Source: Pseudobutyrivibrio sp. (GTDB taxonomy: Bacteria > Bacillota > Clostridia > Lachnospirales > Lachnospiraceae). From it: DNA of 61,863 bases. The notes below the pieces were generated by a model. It was not told the DNA's origin. It saw nothing but the letters and a program-made list of their open reading frames with translations, and did no database searches. The position numbers were made by a program, and so were the translations under genes. Below, in pieces: positions 9,676 through 18,461 of this stretch (its first letter is position 1; the number at the start of each line of letters is the position of its first letter). The stretch covers positions 1 to 61,863 of the forward strand of contig JAFYYR010000010.1 in assembly GCA_017557435.1 (NCBI GenBank). The letters are read 5' to 3'.

Positions 9676-10740
9676 ATGAAGAAAATAGTAATGACTGGTG
9701 GTGGAACTGCTGGTCATGTCACACCAAATTTAGCACTTCTTCCATATTTAAAAGAGGCAGGCTTTGAAGTGCACTATATCGGCTCATATACCGGTATTGA
9801 GAAAAAGCTTGTAGAGCATGCAGGAGTTACCTACTATGGCATCTCTTCAGGCAAATTAAGACGTTATCATGATTGGAAGAATTTTACCGACCCATTTAGA
9901 GTTATTAAGGGTTTTTCAGAAGCTAATCAGCTTTTAAAGCATCTTAAGCCAGATGTGGTTTTCTCTAAGGGTGGATTTGTATCTGTTCCTGTAGTTATGG
10001 CTGCTGCACGTCAGCATGTTCCTGCCATAATCCACGAATCAGATATGACACCTGGTCTTGCTAACAAGCTTGCCATTCCTTTCGCATCAAAGGTCTGCTG
10101 CAACTTCCCTGAGACCATGAAATATCTTCCAGATGGCAAGGCTGTACACACAGGCTCTCCTATTAGAAAGGAGCTCTTCTCCGGTTCTAAGGAGGCTGGT
10201 CTTAGCTTCACTGGATTTAATAATGAAAAGCCAGTCATCCTTATTATGGGTGGAAGCATTGGCTCTAAGTTCATTAACAATGCTGTATGGTCATCTCTTG
10301 ATGAGCTACTTAAGGATTTCCAGATTGTTCATTTAGTTGGTAAGGGAAATATCAACAAAGACCTTGAAGGCAAGACTGGTTATCAACAATACGAGTTCAT
10401 TAGTGAACAGCTTAATGATGTTTTCGCAATGACAGACTTGATGATTAGCCGTGCAGGTGCTAACTCAATAAGCGAAATACTTGCTCTTAAGATTCCAAAT
10501 ATTCTTATTCCTCTTTCAGCTGCTGCAAGCCGTGGAGATCAGATTCTAAACGCTGCAAGCTATGAAAAGCAGGGCTTTTCTACTGTACTTCAGGAGGAAG
10601 AATTAACTGGTGAGATTTTAGTTAATTCTGTAAAAGATGTTTTCAATCGTCGTGATGAAATAAAAGAAAAAATGGCATCCAGCCATTTGCTGGACGCCAA
10701 TACAACTATCATGAATTTAATTTCTGAACTCTGTGGTTAA
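9676..10740 (+). CDS. murG: MurG (UDP-GlcNAc:lipid I GlcNAc transferase)
   Basis: Converts lipid I to lipid II on the cytoplasmic face of the membrane, the last cytoplasmic step of peptidoglycan synthesis. The 354-residue GT-B protein has the N-terminal loop TGGGTAGHVTPN, a mid-protein GGFVSVP, IIHESDMTPGLANKL, and the UDP-GlcNAc site around SRAGANSISE and the acceptor loop with AAASRGDQ. I use ATG 9676, with GGAGA upstream; a longer frame from 9640 lacks a ribosome-binding site. It stands apart from any murD/ftsW cluster and is one of two plus-strand genes. It ends one base before the convergent serpin gene. Confidence 0.95.
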   Translation: MKKIVMTGGGTAGHVTPNLALLPYLKEAGFEVHYIGSYTGIEKKLVEHAGVTYYGISSGKLRRYHDWKNFTDPFRVIKGFSEANQLLKHLKPDVVFSKGGFVSVPVVMAAARQHVPAIIHESDMTPGLANKLAIPFASKVCCNFPETMKYLPDGKAVHTGSPIRKELFSGSKEAGLSFTGFNNEKPVILIMGGSIGSKFINNAVWSSLDELLKDFQIVHLVGKGNINKDLEGKTGYQQYEFISEQLNDVFAMTDLMISRAGANSISEILALKIPNILIPLSAAASRGDQILNAASYEKQGFSTVLQEEELTGEILVNSVKDVFNRRDEIKEKMASSHLLDANTTIMNLISELCG

Positions 10741-10752
10741 TCTATTTAACCA
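10734..10752. other. Short inverted repeat across the murG/serpin stop codons
   Basis: TGGTTAA, 5 bases, TTAACCA: a perfect 7-bp stem that includes the murG stop and flanks the serpin stop (10742-10744). It lacks a T-run on either side, so I do not call it a proven terminator. It may slow read-through between the convergent genes. Confidence 0.4.
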
Positions 10753-12067
10753 TCTGTCCATAGAAGAGTACTTCATTTTCTTCGTTTTCAAGCTCTGTGT
10801 AAACGAAGAATTTGAAAGGCTCTGTGGCATAAAATGTCTTTACTTCCTTTTCCTCTGGCATCGCTGCCGCCGCTTCAGTCATCATAACGGCTGTAACTGC
10901 AGCTGCTTCAAGCCCTTCTTCATCTGTTTTAATTCTAGTCTTTTGAAGAATATCACTAATATATACAGGTACAGTAGACATTGTAGAAAAATCTGCAACT
11001 CCACTATCATCAAATGCAAGCTCTACGCCCTGGCTCTTCAAATAGCCAATCAAAACACTGCTATCAAATTCACTTTCCATATCTAGCTTTGGAAGCTTAA
11101 TATCTACATCGCACTCTGTAGCCTCATTTAATGCAGTATCTATATCATCAATATCACCTATTACAAATGCAGCCTTTACGCCGTAATCAAGTGGAAGAAT
11201 GATAAGCTTACCATTTTCACCCTCATAGTAATATGTCTCATCCTGCTTACACATATAATTCTTAGTAACAGTCTCAGAATCGATTGTTGTAAAATCCTCG
11301 TCTACTGTAAGCCCCTCTGAGAAAGAATCCTCCCAGCCTGCTCTTAAATACAGAGCATTTACAAGCGCTAAGTCTACAGAACTCATATCATTAGTAAGAT
11401 TATTAATCAGTCCTTCTGTAGCATCTGAGACCCAACTATTTACTGCATCAGCAAGTTCAGCCCCTGGTAATGTTGTAGCCGGAGCGTCATATTTTTCTTT
11501 GACTAAATCAATGTATTCCTGAGTAAATACAGGATTGCCATCCTCATTGGCCCAGATTGAGTTTACCAGTCTAAATGCTCCGTCAGGCTCACCATAAATG
11601 GAATAATATTCCGACATTTCAGGATCATTTTGGATTTCTTCTATATCCGCTTTTTCAGTATTCAAACTGTCATTGAAATCCACTGTCTCGTTGTAGGCCA
11701 TGCTATACCAAGCATCCATCTCATCAACACTTTGAAATCCCATAGCCTTTAAAAGCTCATCCTGAGTCTGGCCCTTTGCGCCTGCAGCCGCAAGACAAAG
11801 TGCTGCCTTGTAGGATGTAGGAGAAATCATATAATTCTCATTTTCATAGCCATTTTCTCCCAAATAGGCAATCAACTGATCATTAAAATCATTCATGCCA
11901 CCTATTCCTACCACAGTCTCTTCTACTGGCTTGTGCTCCAACTTACCCAAGCCTTGGTTAGTTTGATTTGGCTCCTCTGGCTTAGGATTATCTTTATCTG
12001 TGCAGGCTGTTGCAAGCCCCATTGTCATCACGCCTACTAATAAAAGGCTTACTATTCTCTTTTTCAT
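10742..12067 (-). CDS. Serpin-family protease inhibitor, predicted lipoprotein
   Basis: A 441-residue serpin. The N-terminus is a lipoprotein signal with cysteine at about residue 22 (LATAC), so it is predicted to be anchored outside the membrane. The serpin core follows, starting near NYMISPTSYKAALCLAA. The hinge reads EEGLEAAAVTAV, which fits the inhibitory consensus (small residues at P12-P9), then a reactive loop rich in Met and Ala, and the C-terminal PFKFFVY strand. By spacing, P1 falls near the TEAAAA stretch, suggesting an elastase-like target; the exact P1 is uncertain. It begins 20 bases after the HIT gene and may be the last gene of the dapF operon. Confidence 0.93.
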   Translation of the reverse strand: MKKRIVSLLLVGVMTMGLATACTDKDNPKPEEPNQTNQGLGKLEHKPVEETVVGIGGMNDFNDQLIAYLGENGYENENYMISPTSYKAALCLAAAGAKGQTQDELLKAMGFQSVDEMDAWYSMAYNETVDFNDSLNTEKADIEEIQNDPEMSEYYSIYGEPDGAFRLVNSIWANEDGNPVFTQEYIDLVKEKYDAPATTLPGAELADAVNSWVSDATEGLINNLTNDMSSVDLALVNALYLRAGWEDSFSEGLTVDEDFTTIDSETVTKNYMCKQDETYYYEGENGKLIILPLDYGVKAAFVIGDIDDIDTALNEATECDVDIKLPKLDMESEFDSSVLIGYLKSQGVELAFDDSGVADFSTMSTVPVYISDILQKTRIKTDEEGLEAAAVTAVMMTEAAAAMPEEKEVKTFYATEPFKFFVYTELENEENEVLFYGQMVK

Positions 12068-12087
12068 AATTATCTCCCTTTGAAAAA

Positions 12088-12504
12088 CTACATAGATAGC
12101 TTTTTAACTACCTCTGTTGTCTCCTCATCTGTAAATTTCTGGTGGCTCCAACCACAGATTGTCTTATCAGGATCATCCTCGTATCTTGGAATGACATGAA
12201 TATGTAAATGATGAACAGTCTGGCCAGCTGCCTCACCGTTATTTTGAACGATATTAACTCCAGCGCAACCAAGCTTCTCCATCATATTCTTAGCAATCTT
12301 TTTAGCAAGAGGAAGTGCCTTTTTTAGTACCTCATCATCTGCCTCAATCAAATTTGCAAAGTGATTCTTTGGAAGAATAAGTGCATGTCCCTTTGTAGCT
12401 GGGTCCGCATCTAAAATCACCTTGAAATCATTATCCTCGTAAATGGAATTAGTAGGAATATCTCCATTAGCTAGTTTACAAAAAATACATTTTTCGTCCT
12501 TCAT
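12088..12504 (-). CDS. HIT family nucleotide hydrolase (HinT-like)
   Basis: A 138-residue protein of the histidine-triad superfamily, hydrolysing nucleoside phosphoramidates or similar compounds. An N-terminal CIFCK zinc-type motif and the triad HHLHIHV (about residues 97-103) are present. GGAGG lies upstream. It lies 23 bases after the flavodoxin/SCP2 gene at the distal end of the dapF-murE-dapA run. Physiological substrate unknown. Confidence 0.94.
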   Translation of the reverse strand: MKDEKCIFCKLANGDIPTNSIYEDNDFKVILDADPATKGHALILPKNHFANLIEADDEVLKKALPLAKKIAKNMMEKLGCAGVNIVQNNGEAAGQTVHHLHIHVIPRYEDDPDKTICGWSHQKFTDEETTEVVKKLSM

Positions 12505-12527
12505 TATTTGCCTCCTTAATGTAAATA

Positions 12528-13523
12528 CTAATCAGAAAATGGGAATATCTCATCAAGCATTCTAAGTGTTTTGAAATTGCCCTTTGCAGTCATATCTCCC
12601 ACTGAAAATGCTCTCTGGAATGTCTCTCGGCCGGCCACTATATTGTCCATAATTCCAGCTGTTAGCTTCATATATACATCTATATTTTCTTCTCTTCCAT
12701 AGCGGCACTCAAGCTGCTCACCATTTGCATATACAAACAGTGGTTGTGTCTTGCCATCTATCATAAATAGATATTTTGCTGCAAAATCCTTGTTGCCACG
12801 GAAATGTATTTTGAAATCATTAATATATTCGTTAGAACTGTCCTCCTGCTTTTGACCCATCATGTCTCTGAACATGCTGGTCAAATCAGCGATATCAGCC
12901 TTCTGTGTCTGAACATACTCATCATCAGATACGAATCTAGAAAGCTGCTCTGACTCTTGCGGAGAAAGCTCAAGCTGGGCTGTGCGGGAAATGCTTCTTG
13001 TGACAGCCTGATTGCTGGTAGGAAGTCCCTTAGTGTGCTGAGAAATAGTCCTATACAATGCCTCCACCTTTTTCTCGATGATGTGGGCATACTCAGCATT
13101 TTCTCTGAATTCTTTCAGATCCTCAACATAACCACAGAATCCTGCACATGGCAGACCACCAAGGATTGCCCATGCATTTTCAAGTGTAACCATGGCCTCG
13201 CGCTCACCGTAGGTTGTTGACATAACTACTGGCTGCATATATGTAGTTGCAAGGGAAGTCTTGTCAGCGTATAGCCAGCAAGCATCCAAAAACTGATTCA
13301 TATAGCCGCCGATTCCCAGCCATTCTACAGTGGTTGCAAGAATGATTCCATCTGCGTCCTTTAATGTCTGTGGCAGCATAGAGATTTGATTTTTCTGTTC
13401 GTAAATATTATAGAGAGTGACCTCAACCTGAAGCTCAACAAGAACCTGCTCCATTTTATTGATAACATATAATGTTGGGTCCTCTAAAAGACCTCTACCG
13501 CCGTAGTAAATGTTTACCTTCAT
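12528..13523 (-). CDS. Flavodoxin-like oxidoreductase fused to an SCP2-type domain
   Basis: A 331-residue two-domain protein. Residues 1 to about 165 look like an FMN/NAD(P)H-dependent reductase of flavodoxin fold: a YGGRG-type start, TTVEWLGIGGYMNQFLDACW, then STTYGEREA. A linker of about 50 residues follows. Residues about 225-331 resemble an SCP2 sterol-carrier domain (KTQPLFVYANGEQLECRY, KLTAGIMDNIVAGRETFQRAFSVG in two adjoining segments, then GNFKTL). The SCP2 fold binds lipids or acyl chains in a hydrophobic tunnel, so the fusion may reduce a lipid-like substrate. It lies 2 bases after the rhomboid stop, tightly coupled. Function unknown. Confidence 0.82.
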   Translation of the reverse strand: MKVNIYYGGRGLLEDPTLYVINKMEQVLVELQVEVTLYNIYEQKNQISMLPQTLKDADGIILATTVEWLGIGGYMNQFLDACWLYADKTSLATTYMQPVVMSTTYGEREAMVTLENAWAILGGLPCAGFCGYVEDLKEFRENAEYAHIIEKKVEALYRTISQHTKGLPTSNQAVTRSISRTAQLELSPQESEQLSRFVSDDEYVQTQKADIADLTSMFRDMMGQKQEDSSNEYINDFKIHFRGNKDFAAKYLFMIDGKTQPLFVYANGEQLECRYGREENIDVYMKLTAGIMDNIVAGRETFQRAFSVGDMTAKGNFKTLRMLDEIFPFSD

Positions 13524-13525
13524 TA

Positions 13526-14206
13526 TTAACCCTCTTCGTGCTCGTTATTATCTAAAGTATAAGTTTTTTCACTGTTTAAATCAACGTGGTGATTGTGGAT
13601 AAGTGTTGGGATTCCATAAGTAATCAGTGTAAGAAGTAAGCCTGACACCAGACCTCCCACATGTCCTGCATTGTCTGTTCCTGCCGATGCAAATCCAAAA
13701 TATAGAGTCAATAAAGCCATAAAAATCATGCGCTTTGTACTGATTCCGCTATATTTGCCTCTATTAACTATTATGACAATAATCATTCCTCCGACTATGC
13801 CAAAGATAGCTCCAGAGGCTCCCGCCACGATATCGTTCTTCCCCATTAGACACATGTAGAAAAACGACAAAAAGGAGCCAGCTAAACCTGCTCCTATGTA
13901 AATGCCAATATACCTGGTGATCCCCACTGCTCGCTCAAATATCTGACCAAGCAAGAACAGTAGTAGCATATTATTGGCCAAATGTTCAATTCCAAAGTGC
14001 AAAAAAGTGCATGTAAAAAGGCGATACCACTCCCCATTAGATAAAATGAGGTAAGGATTCATAGCTCCATGTAAAAGCATGAATCCTCCGCTTCTAGTAT
14101 CACCCATAAACTCCAGCACAATAAAGACAATTATATTAATTGCCACCAAAATAAATGTCACTGGACCATTTTTCGGTTTTAAAAAATCTTCGCTATTAGT
14201 TTTCAC
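13526..14206 (-). CDS. Rhomboid family intramembrane serine protease
   Basis: A 226-residue multi-pass protein with six to seven hydrophobic segments. The catalytic Ser is in GASGAIFG (about residue 133) and the catalytic His in NAGHVGGL (about 184). The HFGIEHLANNM segment is the conserved membrane-face motif. Such proteases cut within or next to transmembrane helices; targets are unknown. It starts with GTG one base after the dapA stop, with no clear Shine-Dalgarno, so it probably relies on coupling to dapA. Confidence 0.94.
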   Translation of the reverse strand: MKTNSEDFLKPKNGPVTFILVAINIIVFIVLEFMGDTRSGGFMLLHGAMNPYLILSNGEWYRLFTCTFLHFGIEHLANNMLLLFLLGQIFERAVGITRYIGIYIGAGLAGSFLSFFYMCLMGKNDIVAGASGAIFGIVGGMIIVIIVNRGKYSGISTKRMIFMALLTLYFGFASAGTDNAGHVGGLVSGLLLTLITYGIPTLIHNHHVDLNSEKTYTLDNNEHEEG

Positions 14207-14207
14207 C

Positions 14208-15101
14208 CTATGCTAGCATTTCCTGTGGCATCCTGCTAAGCAGCTTGCTCATTGCCACCTTATGCTCATCCTCCATCTCTGTAAGTGGAAGTCTAAGACT
14301 ACCTACATTAAATCCTAACATATTCATTGTAGATTTAACAGGGATAGGATTTACTTCACAGAAAAGTGCATCTACCAGCTCAAGGTAATCAAGCTGTAGC
14401 TTTCTCGCTCTCTCCTCATGGCCATTTAAATACTCCATAACCATGTCGTGAGTTCCTCTTGGTGCCACATTAGAAAGTACTGAAATCACGCCGATTCCAC
14501 CAAGCGCTAAAATAGGAATAATCTGGTCATCATTTCCTGAATAGATATCTAGACATCCTCGGCAAAGGCTTGCAAGCTTTGTAATCTGGGAAATATTTCC
14601 GCTTGCCTCCTTGATACCTACTATATTTGGATTCTCAAGGCCAAGTCGCATAGCTGTCTCTGGGAGAATGTTGCATCCAGTTCGGCTAGGCACATTGTAC
14701 ATAATAATTGGAAGATCGATTTCATGGGCTACTTTTGTGTAATGCTCGTACAAGCCCTGCTGTGTAGCCTTGTTGTAAAATGGTGTAACAATAAGAAGAC
14801 CATCTACCCCAAGCGCCTGAATCTTCTTGGAAAAATCAATTACAAGGCGAGTGGAATTGCCACCTGAACCTGCAATAACAGGAATCCTGTGATTCACTCT
14901 CTTTACAGTAAAGTCAATAACAGAAAGCTTTTCTTCCTCGCTCATAGTAGCTGGCTCACCTGTGGTACCGCATACAATTATGGCATCAGTATGGCCTTCT
15001 ATTTGTCTGTCTATCAGAGTACCAAGCATGTCATAATTTACGGTTTCGTCTTCGTTAAATGGAGTAATAAGAGCTACTCCGGCACCTTTAAATAATGTCA
15101 T
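14208..15101 (-). CDS. dapA: 4-hydroxy-tetrahydrodipicolinate synthase
   Basis: Condenses pyruvate with aspartate semialdehyde, the first committed step to diaminopimelate and lysine. The 297-residue TIM barrel has the GTTGEPATM phosphate/carboxyl motif, the YNVPSRTG motif with the catalytic Tyr, and the Schiff-base Lys in GIKEASGN. I start it at ATG 15101, with GGAGG 8 bases upstream. This overlaps the end of murE by 14 bases. A longer frame from 15161 lies inside murE and is not favoured. Product flows to the neighbouring dapF and murE. Confidence 0.96.
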   Translation of the reverse strand: MTLFKGAGVALITPFNEDETVNYDMLGTLIDRQIEGHTDAIIVCGTTGEPATMSEEEKLSVIDFTVKRVNHRIPVIAGSGGNSTRLVIDFSKKIQALGVDGLLIVTPFYNKATQQGLYEHYTKVAHEIDLPIIMYNVPSRTGCNILPETAMRLGLENPNIVGIKEASGNISQITKLASLCRGCLDIYSGNDDQIIPILALGGIGVISVLSNVAPRGTHDMVMEYLNGHEERARKLQLDYLELVDALFCEVNPIPVKSTMNMLGFNVGSLRLPLTEMEDEHKVAMSKLLSRMPQEMLA

Positions 15102-16560
15102 GACCGTCCTCCTTAATAATATCTGCGATGAGTTCTCTCTCATCCATGTGGTGCTTAACACCCTTTATTTCCTGGTAGTCCTCGTGGCCCTTGCCCGCAA
15201 GAACTACAATGTCACCTTCCTTAGCATTTGTAAGGCAATAGCGGATAGCTTCCTTACGATCTGGAATAGTAACATACTCGCCATCAGCCTTGTGCACACC
15301 AATTAAAATATCATTGATGATATCCATTGGCTCCTCATTACGTGGATTGTCTGAAGTAACAACTGTAAGGTCAGCAAGCTTTGAAGAAACCTCGCCCATC
15401 TCATATCTACGACTCTTAGCTCTGTTGCCACCGCAACCGAATAGACATACAAGTCTGCCTGGTTCGTAAGCCTTAAGTGTAGTAAGAAGACTCTCAAGTG
15501 CCATAGCATTGTGAGCATAGTCAATCATAACTGTAAATTTCTTAGAAACAGGAACAAGCTCAATACGTCCCTTTACATGAACATCCTTAAGAGCTGCCTT
15601 GATTTTATCCTCAGCCACATTAAACTGCTTGCAGATAGCAACAGCAGTAAGTGAGTTATATACGGAGAATGTACCTGGTACATTTACCTCTACATCCATG
15701 TTTGTAGTTCCAGAAATGTGGTATTTAACGCCTAGAGCTCCATGCTCTTTTAATAGCTCTACATTTTCAGCAACAAGGTCGTTGTCCTTGCCGTAACCAT
15801 ATTTGATTACATCACATGTGTGACCCTTTAAAATGCCCTCAATGTGCTCGCTGTCACCGTTGAAAATACCAGTCTTACACTGTCTAAAGAGAAGGCTCTT
15901 GCAGTGCATATAATCCTCAAAATCCTTGTGCTCATTCTCACCGATATGATCTGGCTCAAGATTTGTAAATACACCTATATCAAATGTGAAGCCTGAAACT
16001 CTGTGCTGCATCAATGCCTGAGAGCTTACCTCCATAACTACAGCATCAAGACCTGCATCCACCATTTCCTTAAATAACTCCTGAACGCGATATGACTCTG
16101 GTGTTGTATTAACAGCTGGAATTCGCTCCTCGCCTACAATCGACTCAATTGTTCCGATAAGACCTGTCTTCATGCCAGCCTTTTCAAGGATAGACTTTAC
16201 CATGTATGTAGTAGTTGTCTTACCCTTTGTACCTGTGATTCCGATTGTCTTAAGCTTTTCTGCTGGATGACCAAAATAGGCTGCAGATGTTATAGCAAGC
16301 GCCTCACGGGAATTAGCTACTTTTATATATGTAATGCCATCAACCTTCTCAACATCCTTTTCGATGATGATAGCCTTGGCACCCTTTGCAATTACATCAG
16401 GAATAAAATCATGGGCATCTCTTACCGCTCCTGAAATACATACAAAAAGCGAACCCTCTTCTACCTTTCTCGAATCATATGTAAGTGTTGTGATTTCACA
16501 GTTAATATCTCCTGCATATAATTCATAATCAAGTTTTTCTATTAATGTGCTTAATTTCAT
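15088..16560 (-). CDS. murE: UDP-MurNAc-tripeptide synthetase (meso-DAP adding)
   Basis: Adds the third amino acid of the peptidoglycan stem. The 490-residue Mur ligase shows the ATP loop GITGTKGKTTTT, the carbamylated-lysine region, HVKGRIE, DYAHN and, near residue 400, the DNPR motif (TSDNPRNEEP) that marks meso-diaminopimelate specificity rather than lysine. This fits the adjoining dapF and dapA. GGAG precedes the start; the end overlaps dapA. Confidence 0.97.
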   Translation of the reverse strand: MKLSTLIEKLDYELYAGDINCEITTLTYDSRKVEEGSLFVCISGAVRDAHDFIPDVIAKGAKAIIIEKDVEKVDGITYIKVANSREALAITSAAYFGHPAEKLKTIGITGTKGKTTTTYMVKSILEKAGMKTGLIGTIESIVGEERIPAVNTTPESYRVQELFKEMVDAGLDAVVMEVSSQALMQHRVSGFTFDIGVFTNLEPDHIGENEHKDFEDYMHCKSLLFRQCKTGIFNGDSEHIEGILKGHTCDVIKYGYGKDNDLVAENVELLKEHGALGVKYHISGTTNMDVEVNVPGTFSVYNSLTAVAICKQFNVAEDKIKAALKDVHVKGRIELVPVSKKFTVMIDYAHNAMALESLLTTLKAYEPGRLVCLFGCGGNRAKSRRYEMGEVSSKLADLTVVTSDNPRNEEPMDIINDILIGVHKADGEYVTIPDRKEAIRYCLTNAKEGDIVVLAGKGHEDYQEIKGVKHHMDERELIADIIKEDGHDII

Positions 16561-16591
16561 TTTATACTCCTATTTCTCCACCCAATAGTTT

Positions 16592-17425
16592 TTATAGATT
16601 AATCTCACCCTGGAATACTTCTGTAGCTGGACCTGTCATAAATACGTGATTAGTCTGACGGTCATATTCGATAGTAAGGTCGCCACCACGAAGGTGAACC
16701 AATACCTTGTCCTCTGTCTTGTTATTTAAAATACATGCCATTACGCAGGCACATGTACCTGTTCCGCATGCCCAAGTCTCTGCAGAGCCTCTCTCCCATA
16801 CTCGCATGTTAGCCTCAGTGCGGCTAATTACCTGAACGAACTCTGTATTTGTTCTCTTAGGAAAACGCTCATGACTTTCAAATAATGGACCATATTTCTC
16901 AAGCTCAAAATTCTCTGTGTCATCTACAAAAACTACTGCATGTGGGTTACCCATTGAAACACATGTCATGTTCCATGTCTTGCCGCCTACCTCAATAGGA
17001 GCATCGATTACTTTATCTCCATCGGCTACTACAGGAATCTCAGCTGGTGTGAGAATTGGCTCTCCCATATCAACTCGAACCTGCTCTACCTTGCCATTTT
17101 CAACAAAAAGTGTAAGGTACTTAACGCCGGCTCCTGACTCTACAGAAATCTCTGTCTTATCTGTAAGCTTATGATCATAAACATACTTAGCTACACAGCG
17201 GATACCATTTCCGCACATCTCTGCCTCTGAGCCATCGGCATTATATATTCTCATTCTAAAATCTGCCTTGTCAGAAGGGCCAATTGTAATAAGTCCATCT
17301 GAACCGATTCCAAAATGTCTATCACTAATTTTGATTGAAACTGCTGCAGGGTCATTTACCTTTTCCTCGAAAAGATTCACATAAACATAATCGTTGCCGC
17401 AGCCATGCATTTTTGTAAATTTCAT
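16592..17425 (-). CDS. dapF: Diaminopimelate epimerase
   Basis: Converts LL- to meso-diaminopimelate, the residue used by MurE next door. The 277-residue protein has MHGCGNDYVY at the N-terminus and both catalytic-cysteine motifs, MCGNGIRC (about residues 70-77) and ACGTGTC (about 215-221). It is the first gene of the dapF-murE-dapA-rhomboid-flavodoxin/SCP2-HIT(-serpin) operon and has a sigma-A promoter at 17472-17500. Confidence 0.97.
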   Translation of the reverse strand: MKFTKMHGCGNDYVYVNLFEEKVNDPAAVSIKISDRHFGIGSDGLITIGPSDKADFRMRIYNADGSEAEMCGNGIRCVAKYVYDHKLTDKTEISVESGAGVKYLTLFVENGKVEQVRVDMGEPILTPAEIPVVADGDKVIDAPIEVGGKTWNMTCVSMGNPHAVVFVDDTENFELEKYGPLFESHERFPKRTNTEFVQVISRTEANMRVWERGSAETWACGTGTCACVMACILNNKTEDKVLVHLRGGDLTIEYDRQTNHVFMTGPATEVFQGEINL

Positions 17426-17471
17426 AAGCTATTTCCTTTCGGTGCTAAACATAGTTATCTAATCTAAAATC

Positions 17472-17500
17472 ATTATACTAGGCACTTTTTGATTTGTTAA
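17472..17500 (-). promoter_or_regulatory. Sigma-A promoter of the dapF operon
   Basis: TTAACA (17495-17500), 17 bases, TATAAT (17472-17477) on the minus strand, about 47 bases upstream of the dapF start. Confidence 0.78.
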
Positions 17501-17521
17501 CCGCTGTTAGTGTTGAAAATA

Positions 17522-17550
17522 TTGCAAATAGTGCTGTCCGGTTTTATACT
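17522..17550 (+). promoter_or_regulatory. Sigma-A-like promoter of the AraC-type regulator
   Basis: TTGCAA (17522-17527), 17 bases, TATACT (17545-17550) on the plus strand, 35 bases before the start. The two divergent promoters are separated by only about 20 bases, so the regulator could influence both. Confidence 0.65.
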
Positions 17551-17584
17551 TTAATTAAATTACATTTATTTGTAGAGGATATTT

Positions 17585-18442
17585 ATGGCTGAATACAATA
17601 AAAAAGGTTATCTATATTCCAATTTCAAAATATTCCATCTCAAGGATTCCAATCTTGGAGAAATCGATTTTCATTATCACGATTTCCACAAGGTTCTTAT
17701 TCACTTGTCCGGAAATGCTTCTTATTCAATTGAAGGACAAAATTTTGACTTGCAGGCGGGAGACATTGTATTTGTAAATGCTGGAGAAGTTCACCGCCCT
17801 ATTTTTCATGATAACTCTGTGTACGAAAGAATAATTATCTATATTTCAAAGGAATTTCTTGCAGAATACACCAGAGAGGATAATGATCTATCCCTCTGTT
17901 TTAAAAATGCCATGGAAAAGAATTCCCATGTGTTAAGACTTCATTCATTTAAGAATTCTAGGGTTGCTGCCTCTATTGGGCAACTTATAAATAATCTTGG
18001 GAAGGACGCCTACGCTAACGAGCTTTTTATGCAGGTGCTCTTTCTTGAATTTATGGTGGAGCTTAATCGTGCCGCCATCAGTGACGAGGTAGAATATATC
18101 TCTACCAATTATTCTGGCACAAAAATCAACTCCATTATTCAGTACATAAATGAAAACCTATCAGAGGATTTATCTGTTGATTCTTTGAGCCAGAAGTTTT
18201 TCCTTTCTCGCTATTATCTCATGCACACCTTTAAATCTGAGACTGGCTATACTGTAGGCAATTACATAACTATGAAGCGACTTTCCCTTGCTCAGTCTTT
18301 TATTGATAGTGGATCATCTATTGTAGAGGCTAGCCAGCAGGCAGGCTTTGGCACATACTCCACATTCTTAAGAGCATACAAAAAGACCTATGGCACCAGC
18401 CCTCGTAAAAAGGCTGAGTCACAGGCCTCACTTTCATTTTAA
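17585..18442 (+). CDS. AraC family transcriptional regulator
   Basis: A 285-residue regulator. Residues about 20-110 form a cupin-like sensor (FHYHDFHKV, LQAGDIVFVNAGEVHRP), which usually binds a sugar or small metabolite. Residues about 180-285 form the double helix-turn-helix AraC DNA-binding domain (NENLSEDLSVDSLSQKFFLS and the signature GFGTYSTFLRAYKKTYGTSP). It is divergent from dapF. The ligand and targets are unknown; regulation of dapF would be unusual and is not claimed. Confidence 0.93.
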   Translation: MAEYNKKGYLYSNFKIFHLKDSNLGEIDFHYHDFHKVLIHLSGNASYSIEGQNFDLQAGDIVFVNAGEVHRPIFHDNSVYERIIIYISKEFLAEYTREDNDLSLCFKNAMEKNSHVLRLHSFKNSRVAASIGQLINNLGKDAYANELFMQVLFLEFMVELNRAAISDEVEYISTNYSGTKINSIIQYINENLSEDLSVDSLSQKFFLSRYYLMHTFKSETGYTVGNYITMKRLSLAQSFIDSGSSIVEASQQAGFGTYSTFLRAYKKTYGTSPRKKAESQASLSF

Positions 18443-18461
18443 TGATACGTATATTCGAATC

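Noticed and set aside
10734-10752. Bidirectional terminator between murG and the serpin gene
   Set aside because: Seven-bp AT-rich stem without T-runs; kept only as an inverted repeat.
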